Shown one piece after another: positions 34,649 to 42,588 of a DNA stretch of 64,000 nt; the first letter of the stretch is position 1, and every line of letters starts with the position of its first letter. Made by a program: the position numbers and the translations under genes. Below the pieces are notes generated by a model that saw only the letters and a program-made list of their open reading frames with translations, was not told the origin of the DNA and did not search any database. The DNA comes from JACCSI01 sp035575715 (GTDB lineage Bacteria; Acidobacteriota; Vicinamibacteria; Vicinamibacterales; UBA2999). The stretch lies in NCBI GenBank assembly GCA_035575715.1, contig DATLXN010000045.1, forward strand, positions 62,001-126,000. The letters are read 5' to 3'.

Positions 34649-34702
34649 CTCGACCCGCAGGGGCCTCTCGACCCGCAGGGGCCTCTCGACCCGCAGGGGC
34701 CT
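34649..34702. repeat. 18-bp tandem repeat, three perfect copies
   Basis: The unit CTCGACCCGCAGGGGCCT is repeated three times at 34649, 34667 and 34685. A degenerate copy (AGCCCGCAGGGCC) lies just upstream at 34636. The last copy merges into the left inverted repeat of the RAYT element. Confidence 0.9.
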
Positions 34703-34728
34703 GGCACCGCTGTGACACAAAGTTACAA
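34700..34728 (+). repeat. Left inverted repeat of the RAYT element
   Basis: Starts CCTGGCACCGCTGTGACA and ends GTTACAA. It matches the reverse complement of 35352-35380 at 24 of 29 positions. Confidence 0.8.
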
Positions 34729-34778
34729 CTCGGTGTGACGGCGCAGGCATGAGGATTGCCGCACGAATCGCCACACTC

Positions 34779-35357
34779 ATGCCGAGACGACCCAGAGACA
34801 TTGTCGCCGGCGAGATTTATCACGTGATCAATCGAGGCAACGATCGACGCGTCATTTTCTCGCAAGATGCAGATTACGAGCACTTTCTCGACTTGCTCGA
34901 TCGAGGGTTCGAGCGCGCGGACGTTTCCATCCTGGGGTTCTGTGCGATGCCCACGCACTTCCACCTGCTGGTGAGACCGGAGACCAACGATGCGCTTTCT
35001 ACATACATGCACTGGGTCACTAGTCGCTACGCCTGCGACTTGCGGGCGAAGAACCAAACGACTGGGAACGGACACGTCTTTCAACGACGTTATTGGTCAA
35101 AAGAAATTGCCAGTGAGTCGCAGTTCTTGACCGTGCTCAGGTACATCGAGGCCAACGCCTTGCGCAGTGAGTTGGTCATGCGAGCGGAGGATTGGCGCTG
35201 GGGGAGCCTCGCGGATCGCGAGGGCGGCTGCCCAAGGCTGATCTGCCCAGCTCCCGTTGCCATCCCCAAAGAATGGGCGGCACTGGTCAATCTTCCCCAA
35301 GAGGAATTTCGGCTGCGGCTCATTCGCCGCAGCGCAAATCTTGCGCGTCCGTTGTAA
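34779..35357 (+). CDS. REP-associated tyrosine transposase (Y1_Tnp family)
   Basis: 192 residues from the ATG at 34779, which gives the usual RAYT start MPRRPRDIVAGEIYHVINRG; an ATG ten codons earlier is less typical. The HUH motif is PTHFHLL (His60 and His62). The catalytic Tyr122 lies in LRYIEANALRSELV, followed by RAEDWRWGSLADRE, a RAYT hallmark. These single-strand nucleases are thought to move or maintain REP hairpins. The stop codon lies inside the right inverted repeat. No second copy is present in the window. Confidence 0.93.
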   Translation: MPRRPRDIVAGEIYHVINRGNDRRVIFSQDADYEHFLDLLDRGFERADVSILGFCAMPTHFHLLVRPETNDALSTYMHWVTSRYACDLRAKNQTTGNGHVFQRRYWSKEIASESQFLTVLRYIEANALRSELVMRAEDWRWGSLADREGGCPRLICPAPVAIPKEWAALVNLPQEEFRLRLIRRSANLARPL

Positions 35358-35380
35358 CAAGTTGTCACAACGGTGCCAGG
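35352..35380 (-). repeat. Right inverted repeat of the RAYT element
   Basis: Reverse complement of the left arm with five mismatches. It overlaps the last codons and the TAA of the transposase gene. Confidence 0.8.
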
Positions 35381-35460
35381 CTCCGACTACTCGTCGTCAG
35401 TTCGAGCGATGACGACGCCGCACTGCTCGACCACGGCGGCTGCTGCTTCGGAGGCGACCG

Positions 35461-35526
35461 TGGGAGAACTGGAAGAACGGGAAGCCCGACGTACCGGCGA
35501 GCTTCCGCGTCATTCGCAAACGCTGA
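35461..35526 (+). pseudogene. Possible C-terminal remnant of the gene split by the RAYT element
   Basis: A frame reading WENWKNGKPDVPASFRVIRKR and a TGA. The ENWKNGKP run resembles the end of the protein family whose front half lies at 34390-34640. The 76 bases between the right inverted repeat and this point hold nothing I recognise. Confidence 0.4.
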
Positions 35527-35534
35527 GGCGGGGG

Positions 35535-36533
35535 TCAGCGGGTCGCGGCTTTTTTCGCCCCGACGTCCTCGCCCTTCAGAAACTTCAGCAGCGGCGGATA
35601 CAAAAGCTCCGGCGCCTCGTATTGCGGGTTATGGCCAATGCCTGGAATCAGGTAGAGCTGACCGTTCTGCATCGTGTCGGCGACGCGTTTCGCTTGTGTC
35701 GGGTAATTCGGCCCGTCCTTCTCCCCACCGATCACCAGCGTGCGGGCTTTGATTCGCGGCCAGTCAGAGACCACCGGATCGGCATAGATCGCTTGCTGCT
35801 GTAAGGCGCGGACCATCGCCATCCGCGGCCAGTCGCCGCTCCTGGTCCAACCGTAATGAATCTTCACGTACTTCATGTACTCCGGCTTCCAGTTCACGTA
35901 ATAGGCCCGCATGCCTTTCACGATCTCGCCGTAGTCACGCGCCAGGGCCGATTTGTAGACTTCGGAGGTGTCGCGCCAGGCCCGGCCGCCACGCGCATCG
36001 GTCAGGCCAATCTGGTTGATCATCGCCAGGTTGCCGACCATCTCGGGATACGACGCGGCGAAGCGGCTCGCCACCATCCCCCCCATTGAGTGCGTGACGA
36101 TGTCGGTCGTCTTGATGGCGAGATGATCGAGCAATCGCTTGGTGTTCGCCGCATGCGTGCTGATCGAGTAATGGAGGATTGGCTTCGAGGAACGACCGTA
36201 GCCAATCTGGTCGATGGCGATGACCCGGTAGCCCTCCTTGCGGAGGACTGTGATGGTGTCGGCCCACGCCTCGGCAAAGAAATTCATCCCGTGCAGGAGG
36301 ATCACGCTCCTGCCATTCGGTGCGCCCTCCGCGGCGACGTCCATGTAGGCCATTCGCACATCTTCGCCTTCGAGGTTGAAGGCCATCGATGACACCGGAT
36401 GCGGGTAGGCCACATCTTCCAGATTGATGCTCATCGGCCCCCAGTCGGCAGGCGGCGCCGGCGGCGGCTCCTGCTGCGCGAAGGCTGTGGTTGCCGCGCA
36501 GATGAACGCGAGCGCAATGACGACGTGACGCAT
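35535..36533 (-). CDS. Secreted alpha/beta hydrolase
   Basis: 332 residues with a signal peptide ending TTAFAQ and a Pro-rich start. The alpha/beta-hydrolase pattern includes SVILLHGMNFFAEAW (HG oxyanion region), RVIAIDQIGYGRSSKP, the nucleophile elbow VTHSMGGMVASRFA, LVIGGEKDGPNYP with the acid, and LIPGIGHNPQYEAPELLYP with the catalytic His. The substrate is unknown; esters or epoxides are possible. A ribosome-binding site (GAGG) lies seven bases before the ATG. The gene is divergent from the amidohydrolase at 36594. Confidence 0.9.
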   Translation of the reverse strand: MRHVVIALAFICAATTAFAQQEPPPAPPADWGPMSINLEDVAYPHPVSSMAFNLEGEDVRMAYMDVAAEGAPNGRSVILLHGMNFFAEAWADTITVLRKEGYRVIAIDQIGYGRSSKPILHYSISTHAANTKRLLDHLAIKTTDIVTHSMGGMVASRFAASYPEMVGNLAMINQIGLTDARGGRAWRDTSEVYKSALARDYGEIVKGMRAYYVNWKPEYMKYVKIHYGWTRSGDWPRMAMVRALQQQAIYADPVVSDWPRIKARTLVIGGEKDGPNYPTQAKRVADTMQNGQLYLIPGIGHNPQYEAPELLYPPLLKFLKGEDVGAKKAATR

Positions 36534-36558
36534 AAGAACCTCGTTCCCGTTACCGACG

Positions 36559-36585
36559 TTGATACCAGCGAGCGAATGTTACACT
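36559..36585 (+). promoter_or_regulatory. Putative promoter TTGATA - 15 nt - TACACT
   Basis: The -35-like TTGATA (36559-36564) and -10-like TACACT (36580-36585) end eight bases before the ATG at 36594. The short spacer weakens the call. Confidence 0.4.
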
Positions 36586-36593
36586 GCCCGCCC

Positions 36594-37613
36594 ATGTGTG
36601 CGCCCAAGACGTGTGGCCTCCTGATCATGGCGCTGATGCCGGTCGCTGGCGTCCATGTCCAGCAATCACGACAGCTCCCGGTGCTCGACATGCATGTCCA
36701 CGCACAGGGCGCGGACTCACAGGGGCCGCCGCCGCTGGCGATTTGCCCAGGCAGCAGTTTTCCTGCCTGGGATCAACGAACCCCGTCGCCCGACACCTTT
36801 ATTGCCAGCCTGAAAAAGCCGGCGTGTGCCGAACCGGTCTGGTCGCCGACAACCGACGATGGGCTACGAGAGCAGACGGTCGCGGCCTTGCATCGGCGCA
36901 ACGTCATCGCCCTGCTCGGCGGCACCCCGGCGCGTGTGCAGCGCTGGATGCAGGACGCGCCCGGCCAGGTGATCCCGTCGCTCAGCTTCAAACTCGACCC
37001 TGACGCTCCAACGCCAGCCGCCGTCCGTGAACTGCACGCCTCCGGACGCATTCGCGCCCTCGCCGAGGTGACCAATCAATACGCCGGCATCGCCGCAGAC
37101 GATGCCGCGTTTGAACCGTACCTGGCCGCGGCTGAAGCGATCGACTTGCCGGTCGGCATTCACGTTGGCCCTGGGCCGCCTGGCGCGCCATATCTCGGGT
37201 TCACTGGTTATCGCGCGCGGCTACACAGTGCGCTGGCGCTCGAGGAACCGTTGCTCAAACATCAAAAGCTGCGCGTCTTCGTCATGCATGCCGGGTGGCC
37301 GATGATCGACGACATGCTGGCCGTGATGTGGGCGCACCGCCAGGTCTATGTCGAAGTCGGTGTGATCGTGTGGGCCTTACCGCGCGCGGAGTTTTATCGC
37401 TACCTGCACCGCCTCGTTGACGCCGGGTTTGGTGATCGGGTGATGTTTGGGTCGGACCAGATGGTGTGGCCCGGGCTGATTGAACACAGCATTCGCGTCA
37501 TCGAAGAGGCGCCGTTGCTGTCGGCCGCGCAAAAGCGCGACATCTTGTATAACAACGCCGCTCGGTTCTTGCGCTTGCCGCAAGCGGACATCGACCGCCA
37601 TCACGGCCGCTAA
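36594..37613 (+). CDS. Secreted amidohydrolase-2 family protein
   Basis: 339 residues from the ATG at 36594; a longer frame upstream overlaps the divergent hydrolase gene. Signal peptide MCAPKTCGLLIMALMPVAGVH-like, then VLDMHVHAQG (HxH metal pair), PVGIHVGPGPPGAPY (His), RVFVMHAGWPMIDD (His) and DRVMFGSDQMVWPGLIEHS (Asp). This is the PF04909 order used by decarboxylases and lactonases of the ACMSD type. Substrate unassigned. A CP...CAEP insertion with extra cysteines near residues 50-85 is unusual and may form disulfides in the periplasm. Confidence 0.85.
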   Translation: MCAPKTCGLLIMALMPVAGVHVQQSRQLPVLDMHVHAQGADSQGPPPLAICPGSSFPAWDQRTPSPDTFIASLKKPACAEPVWSPTTDDGLREQTVAALHRRNVIALLGGTPARVQRWMQDAPGQVIPSLSFKLDPDAPTPAAVRELHASGRIRALAEVTNQYAGIAADDAAFEPYLAAAEAIDLPVGIHVGPGPPGAPYLGFTGYRARLHSALALEEPLLKHQKLRVFVMHAGWPMIDDMLAVMWAHRQVYVEVGVIVWALPRAEFYRYLHRLVDAGFGDRVMFGSDQMVWPGLIEHSIRVIEEAPLLSAAQKRDILYNNAARFLRLPQADIDRHHGR

Positions 37614-37632
37614 CTCAACTAAATCCGGGTGG

Positions 37633-37638
37633 TACGAT
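37633..37638 (+). promoter_or_regulatory. Putative -10 box (TACGAT) 6 nt from start codon
   Basis: TACGAT precedes the ATG at 37645 by six bases (GGGCGC), with a TGG just upstream resembling an extended -10. Confidence 0.4.
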
Positions 37639-37644
37639 GGGCGC

Positions 37645-38388
37645 ATGAGGCTCGCCCTTCTCGCGATACTCCCCATCATCCTGACGACGCCAGTGGCTGT
37701 CGGCGCGCAACGCGCGCGCAACGCCCCCACTGAACGTCCGACCGCAACAACCACCGCCACGATTACCGTGACCGACCAGTCAGGGGCGGTATTACCTGAT
37801 GTCCGGGTGATGTTGATCGGCGGTCTCGATCGATCGGGCTCAACCCAGACCAACGGCGTTGTGCGCTTCGACGGGCTGCGGCCGGGCAGTTATCGGTTGC
37901 GATTCGCCAAAGACGGCTTTGTCCTGCTCGAACGCGAATTCGACTGGCGGCCCGGTGAGGCGGCGCCGAATCCTTCAGTTGCGCTCACCCCCGGTTCGAC
38001 TATCCAGCTGACGCCAGCTGGCGAAAGCGAGCCGTCGACGATTCCACCGCCCGGTAAGCCGCTGTCGCTAGCGATTCCTGACTTCATCGAAAAGAACTTC
38101 ATCGCGAATAGCCAGCCGCAAAAAGTCTCGCCGGTCGGATGCAGTGGGCTCGCCCAGACGGTGTTGTGGCAGATCCGCGAGCCGTGGGAAAACCGGCAGC
38201 ATGCCGGTGCCGACGCCATGCTGTACGTCATCGGTGGCGAAGGCACCGTCCGCTTGGACGGTCGTGATCAGCAGATCGCGGCCGGCAGTTTCGCCCAAGT
38301 GCCACGCGGCAGTACCTACAACCTGACCCGGCGCGGACGCAATCCGTTGATCATCCTGGCGACTCTGGCTGGAGAACCGTGCCAATGA
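37645..38388 (+). CDS. Secreted protein with Ig-like regulatory domain fused to a cupin
   Basis: 247 residues. Signal peptide to about AVGAQ. Residues 35-120 form a CarboxypepD-regulatory/SpaA-like domain (ITVTDQSGAVLPDVRVMLIGG, GVVRFDGLRPGSYRLRFAKDGF). Residues about 165-245 form a cupin barrel (HAGADAMLYVIGGEGTVRLDG, SFAQVPRGSTYNLTRRGRNPLIILATL). The first cupin motif lacks the HxH metal pair, though one His (QHAGAD) remains. The fusion is unusual; it may be a small-ligand sensor or binding protein at the cell surface. The next gene, glnS, starts 22 bases later. Confidence 0.75.
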   Translation: MRLALLAILPIILTTPVAVGAQRARNAPTERPTATTTATITVTDQSGAVLPDVRVMLIGGLDRSGSTQTNGVVRFDGLRPGSYRLRFAKDGFVLLEREFDWRPGEAAPNPSVALTPGSTIQLTPAGESEPSTIPPPGKPLSLAIPDFIEKNFIANSQPQKVSPVGCSGLAQTVLWQIREPWENRQHAGADAMLYVIGGEGTVRLDGRDQQIAAGSFAQVPRGSTYNLTRRGRNPLIILATLAGEPCQ

Positions 38389-38410
38389 GGTAATCTGATC
38401 CATTCATTTG

Positions 38411-40096
38411 ATGCCTGACGAAAACCTCATCGCGGCCCCGAGCCCGGACTTCATCCGGGAGATCGTTGCCGCTGACGTCGCCGCAGGGACCACCGGCGGG
38501 CGCGTGGTCACCCGCTTCCCACCCGAACCCAACGGCTATCTGCATATCGGTCACGCCAAGGCGATCTGCCTGGACTTCGGTGTTGCTCAGGAGTTTGGCG
38601 GCCACTGCAATTTGCGGTTTGACGACACCAACCCGGTCAAGGAAGACATCGAGTACGTCGACTCGATTAAAGACGACCTGCGCTGGCTCGGCTTCTCGTG
38701 GGACGAACGCGAATATTACGCGTCCGACTATTACGCGCAGCTCTATGAGATGGCCACGCAGCTGATTGATCACGGGCTTGCCTACGTCGATTCGCTGAAC
38801 GCGGATCACATGCGCGAACTGCGCGGAACGCTGACCGAACCCGGCAAGGATTCACCGTTTCGCACGCGCTCGGTCGACGAGAACCTCGAGTTGTTCCGGC
38901 GGATGCGCGCCGGCGAGTTCGCCGATGGGACCCACGTACTCCGCGCCAAGATCGACATGGCCTCGCCGAACATCAACATGCGCGACCCGGTGCTCTACCG
39001 GATCCGCCATGTCGAGCATCACCGCACCGGCACGACCTGGTGCATCTATCCGATGTACGACTACGCCCACCCGCTGTCGGACGCGATCGAGGGCGTCACC
39101 CACTCGCTGTGCACGCTCGAGTACGAAGATCATCGACCGCTCTACGACTGGGTGGTCACGGCGGCGGCGGTCGGACACCGCCCGCGCCAGTACGAATTCG
39201 CGCGGCTCAAGCTCAATTACACGGTGATGAGCAAACGCAAACTGTTGCAACTGGTGCAACAGCAGCGCGTGTCGGGCTGGGATGATCCCCGCATGCCGAC
39301 GATCTCCGGATTGCGGCGGCGCGGGTTCACGGCTGAGTCGATCCGCGATTTCTGCACCCGCATTGGCGTCGCCAAAAAAGACAACGTGATCGATGTCGGG
39401 CTGCTCGAGCACTGCGTCCGCGAAGACCTCAATCGACGCGCGCCGCGCGCGATGGCCGTGTTGCGACCGCTGCGCGTCGTGCTGACCAACTACCCGGAGG
39501 ATCGGGTCGAGCAGATGGCCGTCGTCAATCATCCGGACGACCCTGACGCCGGCACACGGCAGGTACCTTTCTCACGCGTGATCTACATCGAGCGCGACGA
39601 CTTCCTCGAAGATCCGCCGAAGAAATTCTTCCGACTGGCACCGGGCCGCGAAGTACGGCTGCGCAGCGCTTACCTGATCACCTGCACCGACGTCGTGAAG
39701 AACGACGCCGGCGACATCGTCGAACTGCACGCGACCTATGACCCGGCAACCCGTGGCGGCGACGCACCCGACGGTCGAAAGGTCAAAGCCACGTTGCACT
39801 GGGTGGCCGCCTCGCACGCCGTGGATGCCGAGGTTCGGCTCTACGACCGGCTGTTTAGCGTCGAAGATCCCGACGGCGCGGCGAGCCGCGGTGAGATCGA
39901 CTTCACTGACTTGCTCAACCCGTCCTCGCTTGAATCGGTCGGCTCATGCAAAGTCGAACCGCACTTGGGCGACGTCGAGGCGGGCACACACTGGCAGTTC
40001 GAGCGCCTCGGCTACTTTGCCGTCGACCCCGATTCGCGGCCCGGCCGCCCGGTCTTCAATCGCACCGTATCGCTCAAGGGCGCGTTCAAAGGCTGA
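38411..40096 (+). CDS. glnS: Glutaminyl-tRNA synthetase
   Basis: 561 residues from the ATG at 38411; an upstream TTG adds one codon. It has RFPPEPNGYLHIGHAKAI (HIGH at 45-48), the GlnRS-type FDDTNP, WCIYPMYDYAHPLSD, YEFARLKLNYTVMSKRKLLQLV (MSK at 273-275), and the full C-terminal anticodon beta-barrels (QVPFSRVIYIERDDFLED to FNRTVSLKGAF). It charges tRNA(Gln) directly. In many bacteria Gln-tRNA is instead made by GatCAB, so its presence is informative about this lineage. It overlaps YbaK tail-to-tail by 11 bases. Confidence 0.96.
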   Translation: MPDENLIAAPSPDFIREIVAADVAAGTTGGRVVTRFPPEPNGYLHIGHAKAICLDFGVAQEFGGHCNLRFDDTNPVKEDIEYVDSIKDDLRWLGFSWDEREYYASDYYAQLYEMATQLIDHGLAYVDSLNADHMRELRGTLTEPGKDSPFRTRSVDENLELFRRMRAGEFADGTHVLRAKIDMASPNINMRDPVLYRIRHVEHHRTGTTWCIYPMYDYAHPLSDAIEGVTHSLCTLEYEDHRPLYDWVVTAAAVGHRPRQYEFARLKLNYTVMSKRKLLQLVQQQRVSGWDDPRMPTISGLRRRGFTAESIRDFCTRIGVAKKDNVIDVGLLEHCVREDLNRRAPRAMAVLRPLRVVLTNYPEDRVEQMAVVNHPDDPDAGTRQVPFSRVIYIERDDFLEDPPKKFFRLAPGREVRLRSAYLITCTDVVKNDAGDIVELHATYDPATRGGDAPDGRKVKATLHWVAASHAVDAEVRLYDRLFSVEDPDGAASRGEIDFTDLLNPSSLESVGSCKVEPHLGDVEAGTHWQFERLGYFAVDPDSRPGRPVFNRTVSLKGAFKG

Positions 40097-40562
40097 CCTC
40101 TACGATCACCGGCGCTAACACCCGCTCGATATCCGCGGCGGCGAGCGCGACCAGGAATCCACGCCGGCCGCCATTGATGAAGACGCGATCCAAGTCCAGG
40201 ATGCTTTTCTCGAGGTAGACCGGCAGAGGCTTGCGCGTCCCGAACGGCGAGGTGCCGCCGACCAGATAGCCGGTGTGCCGCTGCGCTACCGCAGGATCGC
40301 ACGGCGTGATCGACTTGCGCCCTGCCTGCCGCGCCAGTTGCTTGGTCGACACCTCACGGTCGCCGTGCATCAAAACCAGCAGCGGTTCGCGCCGCTCGTC
40401 TTCCATTACCAAGGTCTTGATCACCGTGTGCTCATCGACCCCAATGGCACGGGCAGACACCGTGGTGCCACCATGCTCTTCATAGCGATAGGAATGCTCG
40501 GTGAAGGAAACGTCGTGCTTGCGAAGAAAGTGAATCGCCGGCGTGCCCGATAGCGTCCCCAC
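40086..40562 (-). CDS. ybaK: Cys-tRNA(Pro)/aminoacyl-tRNA deacylase (YbaK family)
   Basis: 158 residues from a GTG start. It matches YbaK/EbsC: HYRYEEHGGTTVSARAIGVDEHTVIKTLV-type opening, the conserved Lys in VIKTLVM, LMHGDREVSTKQLARQAGRKSI, and the GYLVGGTSPFGTRKPLPVYLEKSI loop. YbaK proteins hydrolyse mischarged Cys-tRNA(Pro) in trans. The location beside glnS is convergent, not operonic. A TAGAGT hexamer lies six bases before the GTG. Confidence 0.94.
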   Translation of the reverse strand: MGTLSGTPAIHFLRKHDVSFTEHSYRYEEHGGTTVSARAIGVDEHTVIKTLVMEDERREPLLVLMHGDREVSTKQLARQAGRKSITPCDPAVAQRHTGYLVGGTSPFGTRKPLPVYLEKSILDLDRVFINGGRRGFLVALAAADIERVLAPVIVEVSL

Positions 40563-40568
40563 GCCCGC

Positions 40569-40574
40569 ACTCTA
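40569..40574 (-). promoter_or_regulatory. Putative -10 box (TAGAGT) 6 nt from GTG start
   Basis: Minus-strand TAGAGT is followed by GCGGGC and the GTG at 40562, the same spacing as at several other genes here. Confidence 0.4.
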
Positions 40575-40651
40575 GCACCCGGACCTTAGCACCAACGGCT
40601 AATCATGCGCGGGGTGGCGCTGCTGCGGCCGGTGTGAAATCATCACAGACG

Positions 40652-41920
40652 ATGTCGCACGCTGCAGCGGTGCCGCTCTCCAAGCTGGTGCGGGAACAGC
40701 TCAATCGCCCTTCACCGATCCGGCAGATCATGAAGATGGCCGAGCGACAGAACATCGTCGCCATGGGTCTCAATCCCGATGACGTGATCTCGTTCGGCGG
40801 TGGATGGGTCAATCACCCCGCGCCCGACGGACTACGGCTCGCCTACCAGGAAATCGCCGGCGACCCGACTGCGTTTCATCAGAGCGGCGGTTACACTGCT
40901 ACGCTCGGCGACGGCGAGTGCCGCAAGCAACTCGCTCGCTTCGAGAGTCATCTGTTCAATGTGCCGCGGCTGACGGCCGAGCACGTCGCTATCGGCGCCG
41001 GCAGTACTCAGCTCACCCATGACCTGTTTCGGGTCCTGCTCGATCCCGGCGACACCGTGTTGCTGATGGACCCGACCTACGCGAATTACGAGGGGCAGCT
41101 GGCCTTTGCCGCGCCGGGTGTGCAGATCGCGCGATTGCGCTTAATGGACCCGGCGACCTGGAGTTACCTGCCGACCGATGATCCGGGGCGCGCGATTGAC
41201 GATTTCCATCGCGCCTTCGACACGCACCAACCGCGACTGGTGGTGTTCGGCGCGCCTGACAATCCAACCAGCCAAATCCTGCCGCACGCATTAGTCGAAG
41301 CCATGCGCGCACGCAGTGCCGATGCCGGTGCCTGGCTGGCAATTGACTTCGCTTACAAGTGCCAGCACTTTGCGCCGGTGCCGGACTATTACAGCTGGTC
41401 GCCGGCTGATCACCCCAACGTGATCGGCATCTACTCGAACTCGAAGTGGGGTCGCGGTCTGGGCCGTCGACTCGGGTGGCTCACCGCGGCGACGCCGGTG
41501 ATTGACGCCATCGAGCGGGTCCAGCAGTGCAGCCTGCTGTGCCCGGACACGCTGGCGCAGATGGCGATGGCCCGTTATCTGTCGCGTGCGATTGATGATG
41601 GCTCGTTACGGCAATACGTCGATGAGACCAATGCGCGCTATCGCGACGCGGCGCAGGTCACGATCGACGCGGTCGACGAGCATCTTCGCCGTCCACGCCT
41701 GACCCCGATGGGCGGCCTCTACACCGTCGTCGACGTCGGCACCGACGCGGATGCGTTCGTCCCTCGCGCGCTACAGGCGACCGGAGTGTTGGTCGTTCCG
41801 GGTGGCGGATTCGGCGCGTCACTGAAAAACGGCGTGCGCATCTCGTTTGGGCCGCTGGTCAACGCGCCGCAGAAAATCCGCGACGGGATCGAGCGGCTGG
41901 GCCGCTATCTTTCCGCTTAA
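40652..41920 (+). CDS. PLP-dependent aminotransferase, class I/II
   Basis: 422 residues from ATG 40652; a GTG at 40634 is an alternative and neither has a good ribosome-binding site. Fold-type I pattern: MKMAERQNIVAMGLNPDDVISFGGGW, the phosphate-site VAIGAGSTQLTHDLFR, LMDPTYANYEGQ, FGAPDNPTSQILP (NPT), AIDFAYKCQHF, the PLP-lysine SNSKWGRGLGRRLGW, and VRISFGP with the substrate Arg. It could act on aromatic amino acids or histidinol-phosphate analogues; no pathway neighbours narrow this. Confidence 0.9.
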   Translation: MSHAAAVPLSKLVREQLNRPSPIRQIMKMAERQNIVAMGLNPDDVISFGGGWVNHPAPDGLRLAYQEIAGDPTAFHQSGGYTATLGDGECRKQLARFESHLFNVPRLTAEHVAIGAGSTQLTHDLFRVLLDPGDTVLLMDPTYANYEGQLAFAAPGVQIARLRLMDPATWSYLPTDDPGRAIDDFHRAFDTHQPRLVVFGAPDNPTSQILPHALVEAMRARSADAGAWLAIDFAYKCQHFAPVPDYYSWSPADHPNVIGIYSNSKWGRGLGRRLGWLTAATPVIDAIERVQQCSLLCPDTLAQMAMARYLSRAIDDGSLRQYVDETNARYRDAAQVTIDAVDEHLRRPRLTPMGGLYTVVDVGTDADAFVPRALQATGVLVVPGGGFGASLKNGVRISFGPLVNAPQKIRDGIERLGRYLSA

Positions 41921-42366
41921 CCCTTATCGTACGGGGTACCGACGTATGCCGGATCCTGTTCGACCCGCATGATCATCGTCGTGAACATGAACTGCATCGT
42001 GTAACGGCCGTCGGCCTGCCGCGTCACCATCAGTTGCTGGCGATTCTTGACGTGCCAGTCATAGAGGTCCATGAACACGGCGTTGCCAATCTCGATGAAG
42101 TCTGGAAACTTCTGGTTCCCGCGCAGGAAGATCGTCATCTGCTCGCGCACTTTTCCGACAAAGCCGTGCGATAGCGAGGAGGTCAGGTGTGCGTTGCGCA
42201 ACACCCCTTCGATGTTGGCGATCTGTTTGGCGATTTCGCGCTGCCCTTCGCGATCGGCTTGCGGTTGTTCGACTTCGGCGGGCGCAGCGTCGGCCGGTGT
42301 GGCCGCTATCGGCGCGGCAAGCCCTCCGGCCACTCCGGCGGTGAGTAATTCGCGACGTGAAAGCAT
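41917..42366 (-). CDS. Tat-exported hypothetical protein
   Basis: 149 residues. The start MLSRRELLTAGVAGGLAAPIAATPADA is a twin-arginine signal. The mature part is mostly helical (QREIAKQIANIEGVLRNAHL, FVGKVREQMTIFLRGNQKFP, IEIGNAVFMDLYDWHVKNRQQL) and ends with a short beta segment. I do not recognise the family; no metal or catalytic motif is evident. A strong ribosome-binding site (TGGAGG) lies before the ATG. It overlaps the aminotransferase tail-to-tail by four bases. The 222 bases before the next gene hold no clear feature. Confidence 0.7.
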   Translation of the reverse strand: MLSRRELLTAGVAGGLAAPIAATPADAAPAEVEQPQADREGQREIAKQIANIEGVLRNAHLTSSLSHGFVGKVREQMTIFLRGNQKFPDFIEIGNAVFMDLYDWHVKNRQQLMVTRQADGRYTMQFMFTTMIMRVEQDPAYVGTPYDKG

Positions 42367-42588
42367 CGGGACCTCCAGGGGTTACGGCGTACAGACGACG
42401 CGCAGGCAGGGAAAGTCGACGTTGGCCCGGGCTGATCCTACGCACAATTAGCCGTCCGCGAACCGTGCCGTCCCAATTTCGGTCAATGTTCCGCTCGTGG
42501 GCTAACGCCCTCTCCGGGTAAGTCGCTGTAGCGACAGGAGATCCCACTCGCTGCGCGCTGGCACGTGGTTAGCCTGCAAAACGGCATC

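Larger units (their letters stand above)
34696..35384 (+). mobile_element. RAYT (REP-associated tyrosine transposase) element with terminal inverted repeats
   Basis: A Y1-transposase gene is bracketed by inverted repeats at 34700-34728 and 35352-35380. The left arm begins CCTGGCACCGCTGTGACA and ends GTTACAA; the reverse complement of the right arm begins CCTGGCACCGTTGTGACA and ends GTTACAA. In all, 24 of 29 positions match, and a few more match outside. The right arm includes the transposase stop codon. The arms contain TTGTNACAA palindromes that could fold into the hairpins such transposases recognise. The element appears to interrupt a gene. Confidence 0.8.

Noticed and set aside
42367..42588. 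RNA gene or structured leader before the ADOP permease
   Set aside because: Only a tiny palindrome (GTCGCTGTAGCGAC) is visible, which cannot form a stable hairpin. No tRNA or riboswitch pattern is seen.
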